A DNA stretch of 64,000 nt, taken from contig NZ_CH672417.1 in assembly GCF_000152905.1 (NCBI RefSeq), positions 257,585 to 321,584 of the forward strand, written 5' to 3'. Below the pieces are notes generated by a model, which was not told the origin of the DNA, did no database searches, and worked only from the letters and a program-made list of their open reading frames with translations. Position 1 is the stretch's first letter. Every line of letters starts with the position of its first letter. Positions 51,106 to 59,641 of the stretch are shown one piece after another. A program made the translations under genes and the position numbers. The DNA comes from Nitrobacter sp. Nb-311A (lineage in GTDB: Bacteria; Pseudomonadota; Alphaproteobacteria; Rhizobiales; Xanthobacteraceae).

Positions 51106-52116
51106 TTACAACTTTCGTTCCGTGAATACGGGCTCGAAAAACTTCCATTCGTCGAAATAAGCCGCGGGCAGCTTGTATGGCTGGCATTCAATGATCGCGC
51201 GTAGCGCACTCTCCTGGTAGACGCGGAAATACGGCGTTGACGGGTTACTGATGGCCGTCGGCGTGGTCTCGAGCGTGCCGTCGCGCTTCAGCTTGATGCT
51301 GAAAACCGCCTCGGTCATCTGCGCTTCGAGTCCCCCATAGGGCTTCTTCCAGCAGCGCTCGACCTGGGACTTGAACATCGCCCCCCAGGTCGCGGAGTTG
51401 TCCGCGGCCTTACCGTGGGCTAGTCCCAGCGCAGCGTTCGAATTCAGCGTATCGCCGGCGACAGAATGACGTGTAGGATCACGCTTGTCGAGCAGGGCCG
51501 CTATCTTTGATTGGTCGAACACGCGCTCGGCCCGTTTCGCCGCCGCCTGGGCTTTCGCCTCGGCCTCAGCCTTGGCTTTTGCCTCGGCCTTGGCTTTGGC
51601 TTTGGCTTCCGCTTTCGCCTTAGCTTTGGCTTTCGCCTGCGCTTCGGCCTTGGCCTTGGCCTTGGCCTCAGCTACGGCTTCCGCCTGAGCCTTCGCGGCT
51701 TCCGCTTTGGCTTTCGCCTCCGCCTTGGCCTTTGCATCTGCTGCTTTGGCTACCGCCTCGGCCTTCGCTGCTGCTGCTGCCTCGGCAGCGGCCTTGTCAT
51801 CAGGTTTTGGTTGTTCTTTCGGCGCCACGTCGGTCACGACCGGAGGCTTCTTATCCTCGATCTTGCCGACGATGTCCTCCTGTGGCGGCGTAGGCTCGGC
51901 GACCTTCTCGACCAGCGGCTTCGGGTTTTCCTTCTTTCCGGTCTTCATGCCCGCCGTGACATGGGCAAGCTGATCGGCGGAGATGATGTCGACCGGCAGG
52001 GATTCTTCCGGCACCGATTCGAAGGCCTTCGACGAAAACGACACCAGCCCCCACCCGATGACAAGAACGTGCAGGGCAACCGACGCCGCCAGTGTCTTAT
52101 CGACCTTGACCCTCAA
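51106..52116 (-). CDS. tolA: TolA, inner-membrane bridge protein
   Basis: 336 residues. One N-terminal membrane helix (LAASVALHVLVIGWGLVSF), then a very long Ala/Lys/Glu helix (about residues 95-200, runs such as KAEAKAKAKAEAKAKAEAEA), and a C-terminal domain ending AIIECQPYKLPAAYFDEWKF with FEPVFTE. Links the TolQR motor to Pal and TolB. Start is TTG 52116 with AAGGA about nine bases upstream; it begins just after the tolR stop. Confidence 0.93.
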   Translation of the reverse strand: MRVKVDKTLAASVALHVLVIGWGLVSFSSKAFESVPEESLPVDIISADQLAHVTAGMKTGKKENPKPLVEKVAEPTPPQEDIVGKIEDKKPPVVTDVAPKEQPKPDDKAAAEAAAAAKAEAVAKAADAKAKAEAKAKAEAAKAQAEAVAEAKAKAKAEAQAKAKAKAKAEAKAKAKAEAKAKAEAEAKAQAAAKRAERVFDQSKIAALLDKRDPTRHSVAGDTLNSNAALGLAHGKAADNSATWGAMFKSQVERCWKKPYGGLEAQMTEAVFSIKLKRDGTLETTPTAISNPSTPYFRVYQESALRAIIECQPYKLPAAYFDEWKFFEPVFTERKL

Positions 52117-52119
52117 ACC

Positions 52120-52575
52120 TTAAGATCCTTGTTCCACTTCAGTAACCAGCGCCAGACGCTTGAATCCGGCGCCCGACAGCCGGCCCATCACCCGCGCCAC
52201 CGTGCCGTAGTCGGCCTTCTTGTCGGCACGCATGAAGATGCGCTCGTCCAGACCACCGCGCGCATCGGTGATCGCGGTCAACTTCGGAATCAGTTCCTCC
52301 ATTGTAACTTCGGTGTCATTGATGAAAATCCGTCCCTGGGCATCGACCGATAACTGCAACGGCGTCTTGTCCTGTTCCAAGCTTTTCGCCTGGGTCTGCG
52401 GCAGATCGAGCGGCACGCCCACCGTCAAAAGCGGCGCGGACACCATGAAGATGATCAAAAGCACCAGCATGACGTCGACCATCGGCGTGACGTTGATCTC
52501 GGCCATCGGCTGTGACCGCCGCCGTCCTCGTCGTCCGCCACCTCCGGAGGAAGACGCTGCCGGATTCATGGACAT
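52120..52575 (-). CDS. tolR: TolR (ExbD-type)
   Basis: 151 residues. A Gly/Arg-rich cytoplasmic N-terminus (SSSGGGGRRGRRRSQPMAEI), then one membrane helix NVTPMVDVMLVLLIIFMVSA with the key Asp, and a periplasmic domain (LPQTQAKSLEQDKTPLQLSV, FMRADKKADYGTVARVMGRL). Proton-motive partner of TolQ. ATG 52575 is chosen; tolQ ends 31 bases upstream. Confidence 0.95.
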   Translation of the reverse strand: MSMNPAASSSGGGGRRGRRRSQPMAEINVTPMVDVMLVLLIIFMVSAPLLTVGVPLDLPQTQAKSLEQDKTPLQLSVDAQGRIFINDTEVTMEELIPKLTAITDARGGLDERIFMRADKKADYGTVARVMGRLSGAGFKRLALVTEVEQGS

Positions 52576-52606
52576 AATGGACCGCCCGTTTCCATGCCGC
52601 TTGACC

Positions 52607-53320
52607 TCATGCCCGCTCGTCGATCTGACGTGAGAGGATCGCGGAAAACTCGTCGGCGAAACCCTCAAGGCGCTGGGCCTGACGATTCACCTCCGCAGTG
52701 AACTTATTGTAGAAAATGGTCGCGGGGATGGCGGCGATAAGGCCGATCGCGGTTGCAAACAGCGCTTCGGCGATGCCCGGCGCCACCACAGCGAGCGAGG
52801 TATTCTTCGAAGCGGCAATCGACTGGAAGCTCGACATAATGCCCCACACGGTGCCGAACAGGCCAACGAAGGGACCAGCCGAGCCCACGGTCGCCAACAC
52901 CAGCAACCGCCGTTCCAGGCGCTCGATCTCCCGCGCGATGGAAACGTTCATCACTTTCTCGATCCGCATCTGAAGCCCGGCAATCGACCGCGCCTGACTT
53001 TCGAAAGAACGTTTCCATTCGCGCATCGCTGCAACGAAACATGCGGCCATCGACTGTGTCGGCTTGGCCGACAGCGCCCGATACAGGTCCTCGATCGACT
53101 CTCCCGACCAGAAGGCCTGCTCGAAACGATCCATCGCGCGCTTGGTGCGGGTATAAAGAAACATCTTGTCGATCGCGATCGCCCACACCCACACCGAGCA
53201 GGCCAATAGGCCCAGCATGACCGCTTTCACGATCCAGTGAGCGTGAAAGAAAAGCGTAATCAGCGACACGTCGGCCGAGGCTAGGGGCAAGGCTGACTGC
53301 GCCACGTCGGCCGGATTCAT
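52607..53320 (-). CDS. tolQ: TolQ (MotA/ExbB-type)
   Basis: 237 residues with three membrane helices (HWIVKAVMLGLLACSVWVWA; LLVLATVGSAGPFVGLFGTV WGIM; VAPGIAEALFATAIGLIAAI PA). Ion-conducting part of the Tol motor. GAGAGGAA lies before ATG 53320. First gene of tolQRAB; its usual upstream neighbour ybgC is 5.5 kb away here. Confidence 0.96.
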   Translation of the reverse strand: MNPADVAQSALPLASADVSLITLFFHAHWIVKAVMLGLLACSVWVWAIAIDKMFLYTRTKRAMDRFEQAFWSGESIEDLYRALSAKPTQSMAACFVAAMREWKRSFESQARSIAGLQMRIEKVMNVSIAREIERLERRLLVLATVGSAGPFVGLFGTVWGIMSSFQSIAASKNTSLAVVAPGIAEALFATAIGLIAAIPATIFYNKFTAEVNRQAQRLEGFADEFSAILSRQIDERA

Positions 53321-53650
53321 GAGCAGTTTCCTCTCAACGCAAGATATCCCCCATCGACGCGCGGCGTGACCTCTGCCACCGCCACCGGTTTCGCAGCCAC
53401 GAAGCGCACGCGGCGTAAAAGCGCCACGGAACAAGCCGGTTGAGTCACTTGGGGGGTCCGTCCAAAGCCGGAGCTTGCATCCCCTGCCAACGTGTCAAAA
53501 CGAGGGCTAACGGCGCACCTTTACGGCTGTAACCAAACGCTAATCATGGTTAAGACCAGGTTACCAAAGAAGAATTGCGGCTATAAATCCGCGTTATATT
53601 CCAATCCTTGCTTACCGCGAACCGTGCCCGGCGGGGGCGGCGGACGTGGC

Positions 53651-53683
53651 GGACGGGTCTCCCGCGAGACGGGAGACCCGTCC
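53651..53683. repeat. very stable perfect hairpin
   Basis: 14-bp perfect stem GGACGGGTCTCCCG / CGGGAGACCCGTCC with loop CGAGA. No T-run follows on either strand. It lies in the gap between DUF2852 and tolQ; could be a structured leader for tolQ or a repeat. Confidence 0.7.
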
Positions 53684-53749
53684 AGCGAGTGTGCGGCCAT
53701 GATCCGACGCCTGAATTGATAGGAACTTCAACACGCGCAGATGAAGAAA

Positions 53750-53772
53750 GCCCGCCTGTCGGACAGGCGGGC
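53750..53772 (-). terminator. Rho-independent terminator of the DUF2852 gene
   Basis: On the minus strand GCCCGCCTG - TCCGA - CAGGCGGGC followed by TTTCTTC, about 70 bases downstream of the DUF2852 stop. The remainder of the 520-base gap 53321-53840 holds the hairpin at 53651 and no gene. Confidence 0.8.
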
Positions 53773-53840
53773 CTTCCTATCGGGTGGTGGATACCGGCAA
53801 CACCAAGCGCGGCGCCGGTCGCAGCGTTGCCGATTGGCGA

Positions 53841-54335
53841 CTACTGGCCTTGCGGACTGTCGTTCGGCGGCGTCGGATGATTGCGATGTTGGGCCATGAA
53901 CGCGTCGAACTCTTCCTTGTCCTTAGCGTGACGAAGCCGTTCAAGGAAGTCCTTGAACTCTTTCTGCTCTTCCTCAAGCCGCCGCAGCGTCTCCATGCGA
54001 TACTCGTCGAAGGCGCGGTTGCCGCTGGATGGCGCGCCGAAACCGCGGAAGCCAAAACCGCGGCGTTCCATATGATCCCGCATGCGGTCCATCTTGTATT
54101 GCATCCGTTGCATTTTGCTCTCGAACCGATCGTTGCTCCAGCAGCCCATTTTCCTGCTCCATAGAGTGAAGAAGAGAATTGCAAGACCGATCGGCCACCA
54201 CACCATGAAGCCCAGCACGATCAGGACAATCCGGAATGGATGCCAGGGTGCATCCGTGAAGCGGCAGGGATACTGGCCTTGGCCCCGAGCGTTATCGGGA
54301 CCGTTCCAGCGGTCGTAGTCAGCGGTGTGGGCCAT
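53841..54335 (-). CDS. DUF2852 membrane protein
   Basis: 164 residues. N-terminal soluble part ending APWHPFRI, one membrane segment (IVLIVLGFMVWWPIGLAILF FTLW), then a basic and glutamine-rich helical tail (ESKMQRMQYKMDRMRDHMER, EEQKEFKDFLERLRHAKDKE). Family of unknown function found across alphaproteobacteria. GAGAAGG precedes ATG 54335. Terminated by the hairpin at 53750. Confidence 0.85.
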   Translation of the reverse strand: MAHTADYDRWNGPDNARGQGQYPCRFTDAPWHPFRIVLIVLGFMVWWPIGLAILFFTLWSRKMGCWSNDRFESKMQRMQYKMDRMRDHMERRGFGFRGFGAPSSGNRAFDEYRMETLRRLEEEQKEFKDFLERLRHAKDKEEFDAFMAQHRNHPTPPNDSPQGQ

Positions 54336-54605
54336 GGGCCTTCTCCATCAACGGCGTCATGCCGCGTGAATGTAAATAACATTCACATAGGTAGGCTACC
54401 GACGGCTTTTGTCAAGCGCGACTTTGCACGGAAACGCCGGAGGTTTCAGCGGAAGCAGGGTTTCCCATTGTGAGACTTCGTTACATTGAACGCGGTGACA
54501 TCGGCGCCCGAATCGAAAAAGCTCATCCGGCAGAAGCTCTTGGCCGCTTGCCGCGAGCGCGGGGACGAATCCACTGCCGGACATCCGCACAGCTCAAGGG
54601 GTCGT

Positions 54606-55319
54606 TCAGGTCGCGGACTTTTGATCCCACGGACCTCGCGGTGGCTTGGGCGCAGCGTTCGGGTCCTCAGGCGATCTGCGCTCGGTCGGAAAGCCGAGCC
54701 CGCGCAGATAAATCAGCACGCCCGCCTCGAGCAGGTCTTCGGCGGACATCGGCAGCTTGCGTCGCGCCGCGTCGCCACGGCCGAACAACGAGGCGATGCC
54801 GTGCGACATCGACCAGATGTGCAACGCCATCATCAGGGCCGGCGGTCGCGCGGCGCCCGGCGGTGTCAGCGCGGCAAGCCGTTCAGCCGCAGCGCGAATG
54901 ATGCTGAAGGCGCGCTCGCTTGCGGCCGACAGCATCGGATTAACGTCGATCGGCACTCCAGACTCGAACATCGCGGAATAATAGGCCGGCTCATTACGCG
55001 CGAAAGCGAGGTAGGCGCGGCCGACACGCTCGAACGCGCTGACGGTATCCGGCCGGCCATCATCCCACGCCTTGGTCAACAGCGTTTCGAACTGCTCAAA
55101 GCCACGCTGGGCGATGCTGGCCAGCAGTTCATCACGATCGCGAAAGTGCCGGTACGGCGCGGCCGGACTGACGCCCGCGGACCGCGCCGCATCGGCGAAG
55201 GTGAAACCTGCCGCACCCTTCTCGGCAATCAGGCCGAGCGCCGCCTGCAGCAGGGCCTCCTTCAGATTGCCGTGATGGTACCCCCGCTCCGGGCGGCGAT
55301 GATCCTTGCGCCAACTCAT
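54606..55319 (-). CDS. TetR/AcrR-family regulator
   Basis: 237 residues. DNA-binding N-terminus RGYHHGNLKEALLQAALGLI, EKGAAGFTFADAARSAGVSP, APYRHFRDRDELLASIAQRG is a classic TetR helix-turn-helix. The C-terminal ligand domain ends with a proline-rich tail. ATG 55319 is preferred; the frame is open upstream without support. It lies beside the DGPF/ECF block and may regulate some of it. Confidence 0.88.
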   Translation of the reverse strand: MSWRKDHRRPERGYHHGNLKEALLQAALGLIAEKGAAGFTFADAARSAGVSPAAPYRHFRDRDELLASIAQRGFEQFETLLTKAWDDGRPDTVSAFERVGRAYLAFARNEPAYYSAMFESGVPIDVNPMLSAASERAFSIIRAAAERLAALTPPGAARPPALMMALHIWSMSHGIASLFGRGDAARRKLPMSAEDLLEAGVLIYLRGLGFPTERRSPEDPNAAPKPPRGPWDQKSAT

Positions 55320-55485
55320 GTGAATGGTTCTTACATGAGAACGGGGGAAACGCCACTCGTTTCGACCTGCTTCCATTCGAGAAGTTGAGCGAAATCCGGC
55401 ACGAAGAAACCTGCGAACCGTCACGATGGACCACGACAACGGGGCCGGTTCGCCGGAAATCAGTCAATGGCCGTGGCGGCGGAGC

Positions 55486-55902
55486 CTACCGGCGCGCGAC
55501 CTCTGCGCGCAGCCGTTCTTCCTGCTCGCGCAGTTCCGGCGTGAATGCCTCGCCGAAATCCTCGGCCTCGAAAACCTGACGCAGTTCGAGTTCGTCGCCG
55601 GGCGCGAACGGCGCGCGCTTCATCCATGCGATGGCTTCGTCGCGCGAGGCGGTTTCGATCAACCAGTAGCCGGCGACCAGTTCATCGGCGGCCGCGAAAG
55701 GACCATCGATGACATCGACGCTTTTGCTGGAGAAACGGATTCGCGCACCCTTCGCGCTTGGATGCAGACCCTCGCCGGCGAGCATGACGCCCGCCTTCAC
55801 CATCTCCTCGTTAAATCGGCCCATCGCGGCCAGCACCGCCTCGCTCGGCATCTCGCCCGCTTCGCTTTCCTTCGTCGCCTTCACCATCACCATGAAACGC
55901 AT
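55486..55902 (-). CDS. DGPF/YCII-domain protein
   Basis: 138 residues: MRFMVMVKATKESEAGEMPS, AMGRFNEEMVKAGVMLAGEG, DVIDGPFAAADELVAGYWLI (DGPF motif) and ETASRDEAIAWMKRAPFAPG. YCII-like dimeric fold. Proteins with the DGPF motif are typical neighbours of ECF42-type sigma factors, one of which lies close by. Enzymatic role unknown. Confidence 0.9.
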   Translation of the reverse strand: MRFMVMVKATKESEAGEMPSEAVLAAMGRFNEEMVKAGVMLAGEGLHPSAKGARIRFSSKSVDVIDGPFAAADELVAGYWLIETASRDEAIAWMKRAPFAPGDELELRQVFEAEDFGEAFTPELREQEERLRAEVARR

Positions 55903-56217
55903 CGCGATTCTCCGTTGATCCGAACCGGTTCACGCCGGCCCAGCAATGAAGACGGGCGGACAGCGGCCTCTCCGACATGTCCGGCAACATTTTTCATCGC
56001 GAGCGCAAATCCCTCACAACAAATTCTTGCCGCATTGCTTGATCACGCTCGCATCATTGCTTCGGCCGTGGGGACACAAATACGGGCGCAGCAATTTGAA
56101 GGGGCGTTCCGCGTAAAACATCGATTCCATTTGGCTCGCGCGCAAGCCGCGACGAGTCATGCCCGAACCACACATGCCCGAACCACAATGGTGAAAAGCC
56201 AGATGGGGGAGGACATC

Positions 56218-56331
56218 ATGACCGATGCCACGAAGCGGACGGCTTCCGGTACGCTCGCAGATATGATCGCGCATGTCACGGCGGTGACTGCGCTGCTGAT
56301 TATCGCCGCCTGCGTCTTCTATGTGAGATAG
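56218..56331 (+). CDS. small single-span membrane protein (37 aa)
   Basis: MTDATKRTASGTLADMIAHV followed by TAVTALLIIAACVFYVR: a short charged N-terminus and one membrane helix. GGGGGAGG precedes the ATG at about six bases, a strong ribosome site, which is the main support for so small a gene. It ends tail-to-tail overlapping the sigma factor gene by 13 bases. Function unknown. Confidence 0.55.
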   Translation: MTDATKRTASGTLADMIAHVTAVTALLIIAACVFYVR

Positions 56332-57593
56332 CTCTGCGGCCGTCTGGCGGCACCATCTTTCACCAATCGATCAAGATGCGCGCGGATATGCGCCGCCTCC
56401 GCCGAGGAATTGGCGAGCGCGATGGCACAGTCGAATGCAATGCGCGCCTCCTCATTGTGGCCCAACTGCATCAGCAATGCGCCTTTGACGCCGAAAAAAT
56501 GGAAATACCCGGAGAGCCGCTGCTCCAGCGGCGAGATCAGCGCCAAAGCCGCTTCCGGCCCCTCCACTTTGGAGAGGGCCACGCTGCGATTGAGCGTCAC
56601 CACCGGCGACGGCTGCAAGCGCTCCAGCGTCGCGTACAGGAGGTCGATCTGGCGCCAGTCGGTCTCCTCCGGTTTCGGCGCGCTCGCATGAAGCGCCGCG
56701 ATCGCGGCCTGCACCTGATAGGGGCCCGGGCGTCGATGGCGCATCGCCTTGTCGATCAGCGCTGCGCCTTCCGTGATCATCGTCCGGTTCCAAAGCCTGC
56801 GATCCTGATCGTCCAGCAGGATAATCGCGCCGTCAGAGTCGAATCTTGCAGCCGCGCGCGCGTGCTGCAGCAGCAATAGCGCCGTAAGCCCCATGATCTC
56901 CGGCTCGTTCTGAAACAGCCGAAGCAGCAGCCGCGCCAACCGGATCGCCTCCTCGCATAACGGCGCGCGAGCCTGCGAGGTGCCGCCGTTCGCCGAATAA
57001 CCTTCGTTAAAGACGAGGTAGATCATGGCGGCAACGACGCCGAGCCGCTTGCTGCGCTCGACCGCGCCGGGCGTCTCGAACGCGACGCCTGCCTTCGCCA
57101 CCGCCGCCTTGGCGCGGGTGATGCGCTGCTCCATCGCGGCTTCGCTGACGAGAAACGCACGCGCGATCTGCCTCACGGTCAGACCCGAGACGATGCGCAG
57201 CGCCAGCGCGATCTGCTGCGTCGCCGGCAGATCAGGATGGCAGCAGATGAACAGCAAACGCAGAATATCGTCGCGGTAGTGCGAATTGTCGAGCCGCTCG
57301 GCGATTTCGTTCTCGGCGTCGCCAAGGTCGGAGATCACATCATCGTCCGGTAATTCCTGTTGCTTGCCGCGCCGCCGCACCTCGTCAAGCGCGGCGTTGC
57401 GCCCGACCATGATCAGCCATGCCGCCGGATCGCGCGGTGGCCCGTTCTCCGGCCAGTTTCTCAAGGCGCGCAAGCAGGCGTTCTGATAGGCCTCCTCGGC
57501 TGTGTCGAGATCGCGGAAGTAGCGTAGAAGCGCACCGAGCGCCTGGGGACGCGCCGCCGTCAGAGCCGCATCGATCCAGGCGACGTCGGTCAT
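56319..57593 (-). CDS. ECF sigma factor, ECF42 type, with C-terminal extension
   Basis: 424 residues. Sigma-70 region 2 (LLRYFRDLDTAEEAYQNACL RALRNWPENGPP, AAWLIMVGRNAALDEVRRRG) and region 4 (LALRIVSGLTVRQIARAFLV SEAAMEQRITRAKAAV), then a long helical C-terminal extension with TPR-like repeats (GVKGALLMQLGHNEEARIAF, ASAPKPEETDWRQIDLLYAT). The long C-terminal domain and DGPF neighbours define ECF42; no anti-sigma factor is present. Its stop is 12 bases inside the small plus-strand gene. Confidence 0.9.
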   Translation of the reverse strand: MTDVAWIDAALTAARPQALGALLRYFRDLDTAEEAYQNACLRALRNWPENGPPRDPAAWLIMVGRNAALDEVRRRGKQQELPDDDVISDLGDAENEIAERLDNSHYRDDILRLLFICCHPDLPATQQIALALRIVSGLTVRQIARAFLVSEAAMEQRITRAKAAVAKAGVAFETPGAVERSKRLGVVAAMIYLVFNEGYSANGGTSQARAPLCEEAIRLARLLLRLFQNEPEIMGLTALLLLQHARAAARFDSDGAIILLDDQDRRLWNRTMITEGAALIDKAMRHRRPGPYQVQAAIAALHASAPKPEETDWRQIDLLYATLERLQPSPVVTLNRSVALSKVEGPEAALALISPLEQRLSGYFHFFGVKGALLMQLGHNEEARIAFDCAIALANSSAEAAHIRAHLDRLVKDGAARRPQSYLT

Positions 57594-57958
57594 GTCAGGG
57601 CTTCGCCGGAATTGAACACGCCGACTGGACGGATTTCATAGGAGCCGCCCGGATTGGCCTCGCCGAGTTCCTGCGCCGTTTCCAACGCCTCCTCCAGGTT
57701 CTTACAGTCGATCAGGTAGAACCCGAGCAACTGCTCCTTGGTTTCAGCGAATGGACCATCGACGATCAATGGCGGGTTTTCCTTGCGCAAGGTGGTCGCC
57801 GCGGTGGTCGGCAGCAGCCGCGCCACCGGTCCGAGCCGGCCCTGCTTCTTCAGCTTGTCCTGCACCACGGCAAGCTTCCGCATGACGGCGGCGTCCTGCT
57901 CCTTGCTCCAGGAACCAACGACGTCTTCGTTATGGTAGCAAAGGATGGCGTAGAGCAT
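57590..57958 (-). CDS. DGPF/YCII-domain protein
   Basis: 122 residues: MLYAILCYHNEDVVGSWSKE, VQDKLKKQGRLGPVARLLPT, IVDGPFAETKEQLLGFYLID (DGPF) and ELGEANPGGSYEIRPVGVF. The stop overlaps the sigma factor start by four bases (ATGA), so the pair is one transcription unit. AAGGA lies nine bases before ATG 57958, preferred over TTG 57964. Confidence 0.92.
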   Translation of the reverse strand: MLYAILCYHNEDVVGSWSKEQDAAVMRKLAVVQDKLKKQGRLGPVARLLPTTAATTLRKENPPLIVDGPFAETKEQLLGFYLIDCKNLEEALETAQELGEANPGGSYEIRPVGVFNSGEALT

Positions 57959-58148
57959 GCGCAATGGTCCTTCTTCCTTCCCCCTCAGGACGAACCAGTA
58001 TGCCGACAGCCGACAAATGACCCAACAGAATTTCCGTGGGAGTTTTTAGGCGACAGCAAGCGCACGGCGTCCGCCATTGCAAAGCCGACGCCACGATGGG
58101 CTCTACGCCACGCGCCTTTCGGGATAAGCGTCCGGTTTGAGCAAGCCG

Positions 58149-58622
58149 CTACCCGTTCGCCGCCGCCTCGATGTCGGCGATGACGATCTTCTTCATCTTC
58201 AGCATTGCCTTCATGGCGCGGCTGGCCTTGGCGCGATCCGGGTCCTGCAACAGGCGCGGCATCATGTCGGGCACCACCTGCCAGGATACGCCAAACCTGT
58301 CCTTGAGCCATCCCCCCTTGAGCGGACCGCCACCGCCCGCGGTGAGCTTGTCCCAGTAGTAGTCGATCTCGTCCTGCGACTTACAGTCGATACTGAACGA
58401 GGTCGCTTCGCTGAACTGAAAATGCGGTCCGCCGTTCAACGCCAGGAAACGGGTGCCGTCGAGTTCGAACTCCACGGTCAGCACCGTTCCGGCGGGCTTT
58501 GAACTGCCCTCGCCGTAATACGTGGTTTCGAGGATCTTCGAGTTATTGAACACCGAAACGTAAAACTTCGCGGCCTCCTCGGCCTGCGTATCGAACCAAA
58601 GGAATGGAGTAATCTTGGGCAT
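58149..58622 (-). CDS. VOC-family protein (PhnB / 3-demethylubiquinone methyltransferase-like)
   Basis: 157 residues: MPKITPFLWFDTQAEEAAKF YVSVFNNSKILETTYYGEGS, then GTVLTVEFELDGTRFLALNG and SFSIDCKSQDEIDYYWDKLT, WLKDRFGVSWQVVPDMMPRL. Known as PhnB-like glyoxalase-superfamily proteins; despite the annotation they are not methyltransferases. Such proteins are often in ECF42/DGPF neighbourhoods. ATG 58622 or 58637 may start it. Confidence 0.88.
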   Translation of the reverse strand: MPKITPFLWFDTQAEEAAKFYVSVFNNSKILETTYYGEGSSKPAGTVLTVEFELDGTRFLALNGGPHFQFSEATSFSIDCKSQDEIDYYWDKLTAGGGGPLKGGWLKDRFGVSWQVVPDMMPRLLQDPDRAKASRAMKAMLKMKKIVIADIEAAANG

Positions 58623-58845
58623 CGTCGGCTCCATCATTGCCTGCCCCGGTTGATGCGAGGCAACCCGCGAGCAGAGGGCGGGTTCCGCCCGGACAGGTCC
58701 CAAGAACGAACGGGTCGGCCGCGATCCGACAACACATAACAATTTTCTGCATAACGCATTTTCCGCCTGGGTCCGGCGACACCGCGCCATTGTCGGGGAA
58801 TGCAAATCATCGTGACCGCCAGGCGCAGGGGTCCGATTCCGGCAA

Positions 58846-59307
58846 TCAGACTTGATCGGCCTTCATCACAGCCCGAAGCGGCTTCGGTATCGGCTTCGCC
58901 CGCCCTTCGGATATGAACGCCACCTTCACCCTCGCGTCCAGCAGCAGCAGGTCGCCACGCCGCACCTCCTGATGCAAGGTGATCGAGGCGCCCCGGACTT
59001 CCAGCGGCCGCGTCACGATGTCGAGCACGTCGTCCATGTGGGCGGGCTTCAGGAAATCGAGCTGCATCGAACGCACCACGAAAGCGAAGCCCGGCGCTTC
59101 GCTCTCGGCCTCCGCGAACAGCGCGCGCTGGTCGGCACCGAGCAACCGCAGATAGTTGCTGCGCCCGCGCTCCATGAAGCGCAGATAGTTGGCGTGATAG
59201 ACGAGGCCCGTAAAATCCGTGTCCTCGTAGTACACGCGAATACGCATGTAATGCCGGCCGTCGGCAATGTATCCGTCGAGCACAGCGCTATCTTGATCTT
59301 TCGTCAT
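58846..59307 (-). CDS. ybgC: Tol-Pal-associated acyl-CoA thioesterase YbgC
   Basis: 153 residues, hot-dog fold. RIRVYYEDTDFTGLVYHANY LRFMERGRSNYLR with the catalytic Asp (D in YEDTDFTGLVYH), then VVRSMQLDFLKPAHMDDVLD and LHQEVRRGDLLLLDARVKVA. Hydrolyses acyl-CoA thioesters; usually the first gene of tolQRAB-pal. In this window it is separated from tolQ by 5.5 kb. Confidence 0.92.
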   Translation of the reverse strand: MTKDQDSAVLDGYIADGRHYMRIRVYYEDTDFTGLVYHANYLRFMERGRSNYLRLLGADQRALFAEAESEAPGFAFVVRSMQLDFLKPAHMDDVLDIVTRPLEVRGASITLHQEVRRGDLLLLDARVKVAFISEGRAKPIPKPLRAVMKADQV

Positions 59308-59641
59308 TTCCGATTCGAGTTGGATTTGGACCACAATGCGAGCATTGAGCAGAGACGCATTCTGCGCCATTGGAACGAATCCACACGAGTATCGACTGAA
59401 TTTCGTCTGAACAAATCTTTACGTAGCTGCGTTCAGTGTAGCCGCCATCGGACGCCTCATGGGAAGTAACACACCGACATGTAGCTCTGTGCAACACAAG
59501 ATAATTGGCATCGACGTTGCGACGCGAGTTAAGCACAAAGCCATGGGGATGTTCGGCACACCACTCGAAGTAGTCGACATCTTTTCTGCCTGCTTCGCCA
59601 TCAAAAACAGTTATCATTCCCTTTCTGTCTCTCTCAATCAT
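59288..59641 (-). CDS. small uncharacterised protein overlapping the ruvB 3' end
   Basis: About 117 residues (or 109 if ATG 59617 is used): [40 protein letters not shown] and [20 protein letters not shown] with three or more cysteines in the second half. I recognise a recurring hypothetical-protein pattern (GFVLNxxR...YLVLHRAxC) but no function. ATG 59641 overlaps ruvB's stop by eight bases, so it may be translationally coupled. It overlaps the start of ybgC by 20 bases. Confidence 0.6.
   Translation of the reverse strand: MIERDRKGMITVFDGEAGRKDVDYFEWCAEHPHGFVLNSRRNVDANYLVLHRATCRCVTSHEASDGGYTERSYVKICSDEIQSILVWIRSNGAECVSAQCSHCGPNPTRIGNDERSR

Noticed and set aside
51511-52353. Plus-strand frame rich in Gly/Leu/Phe opposite tolA
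   Set aside because: It is the reverse reading of the Ala/Lys repeat and has no support.
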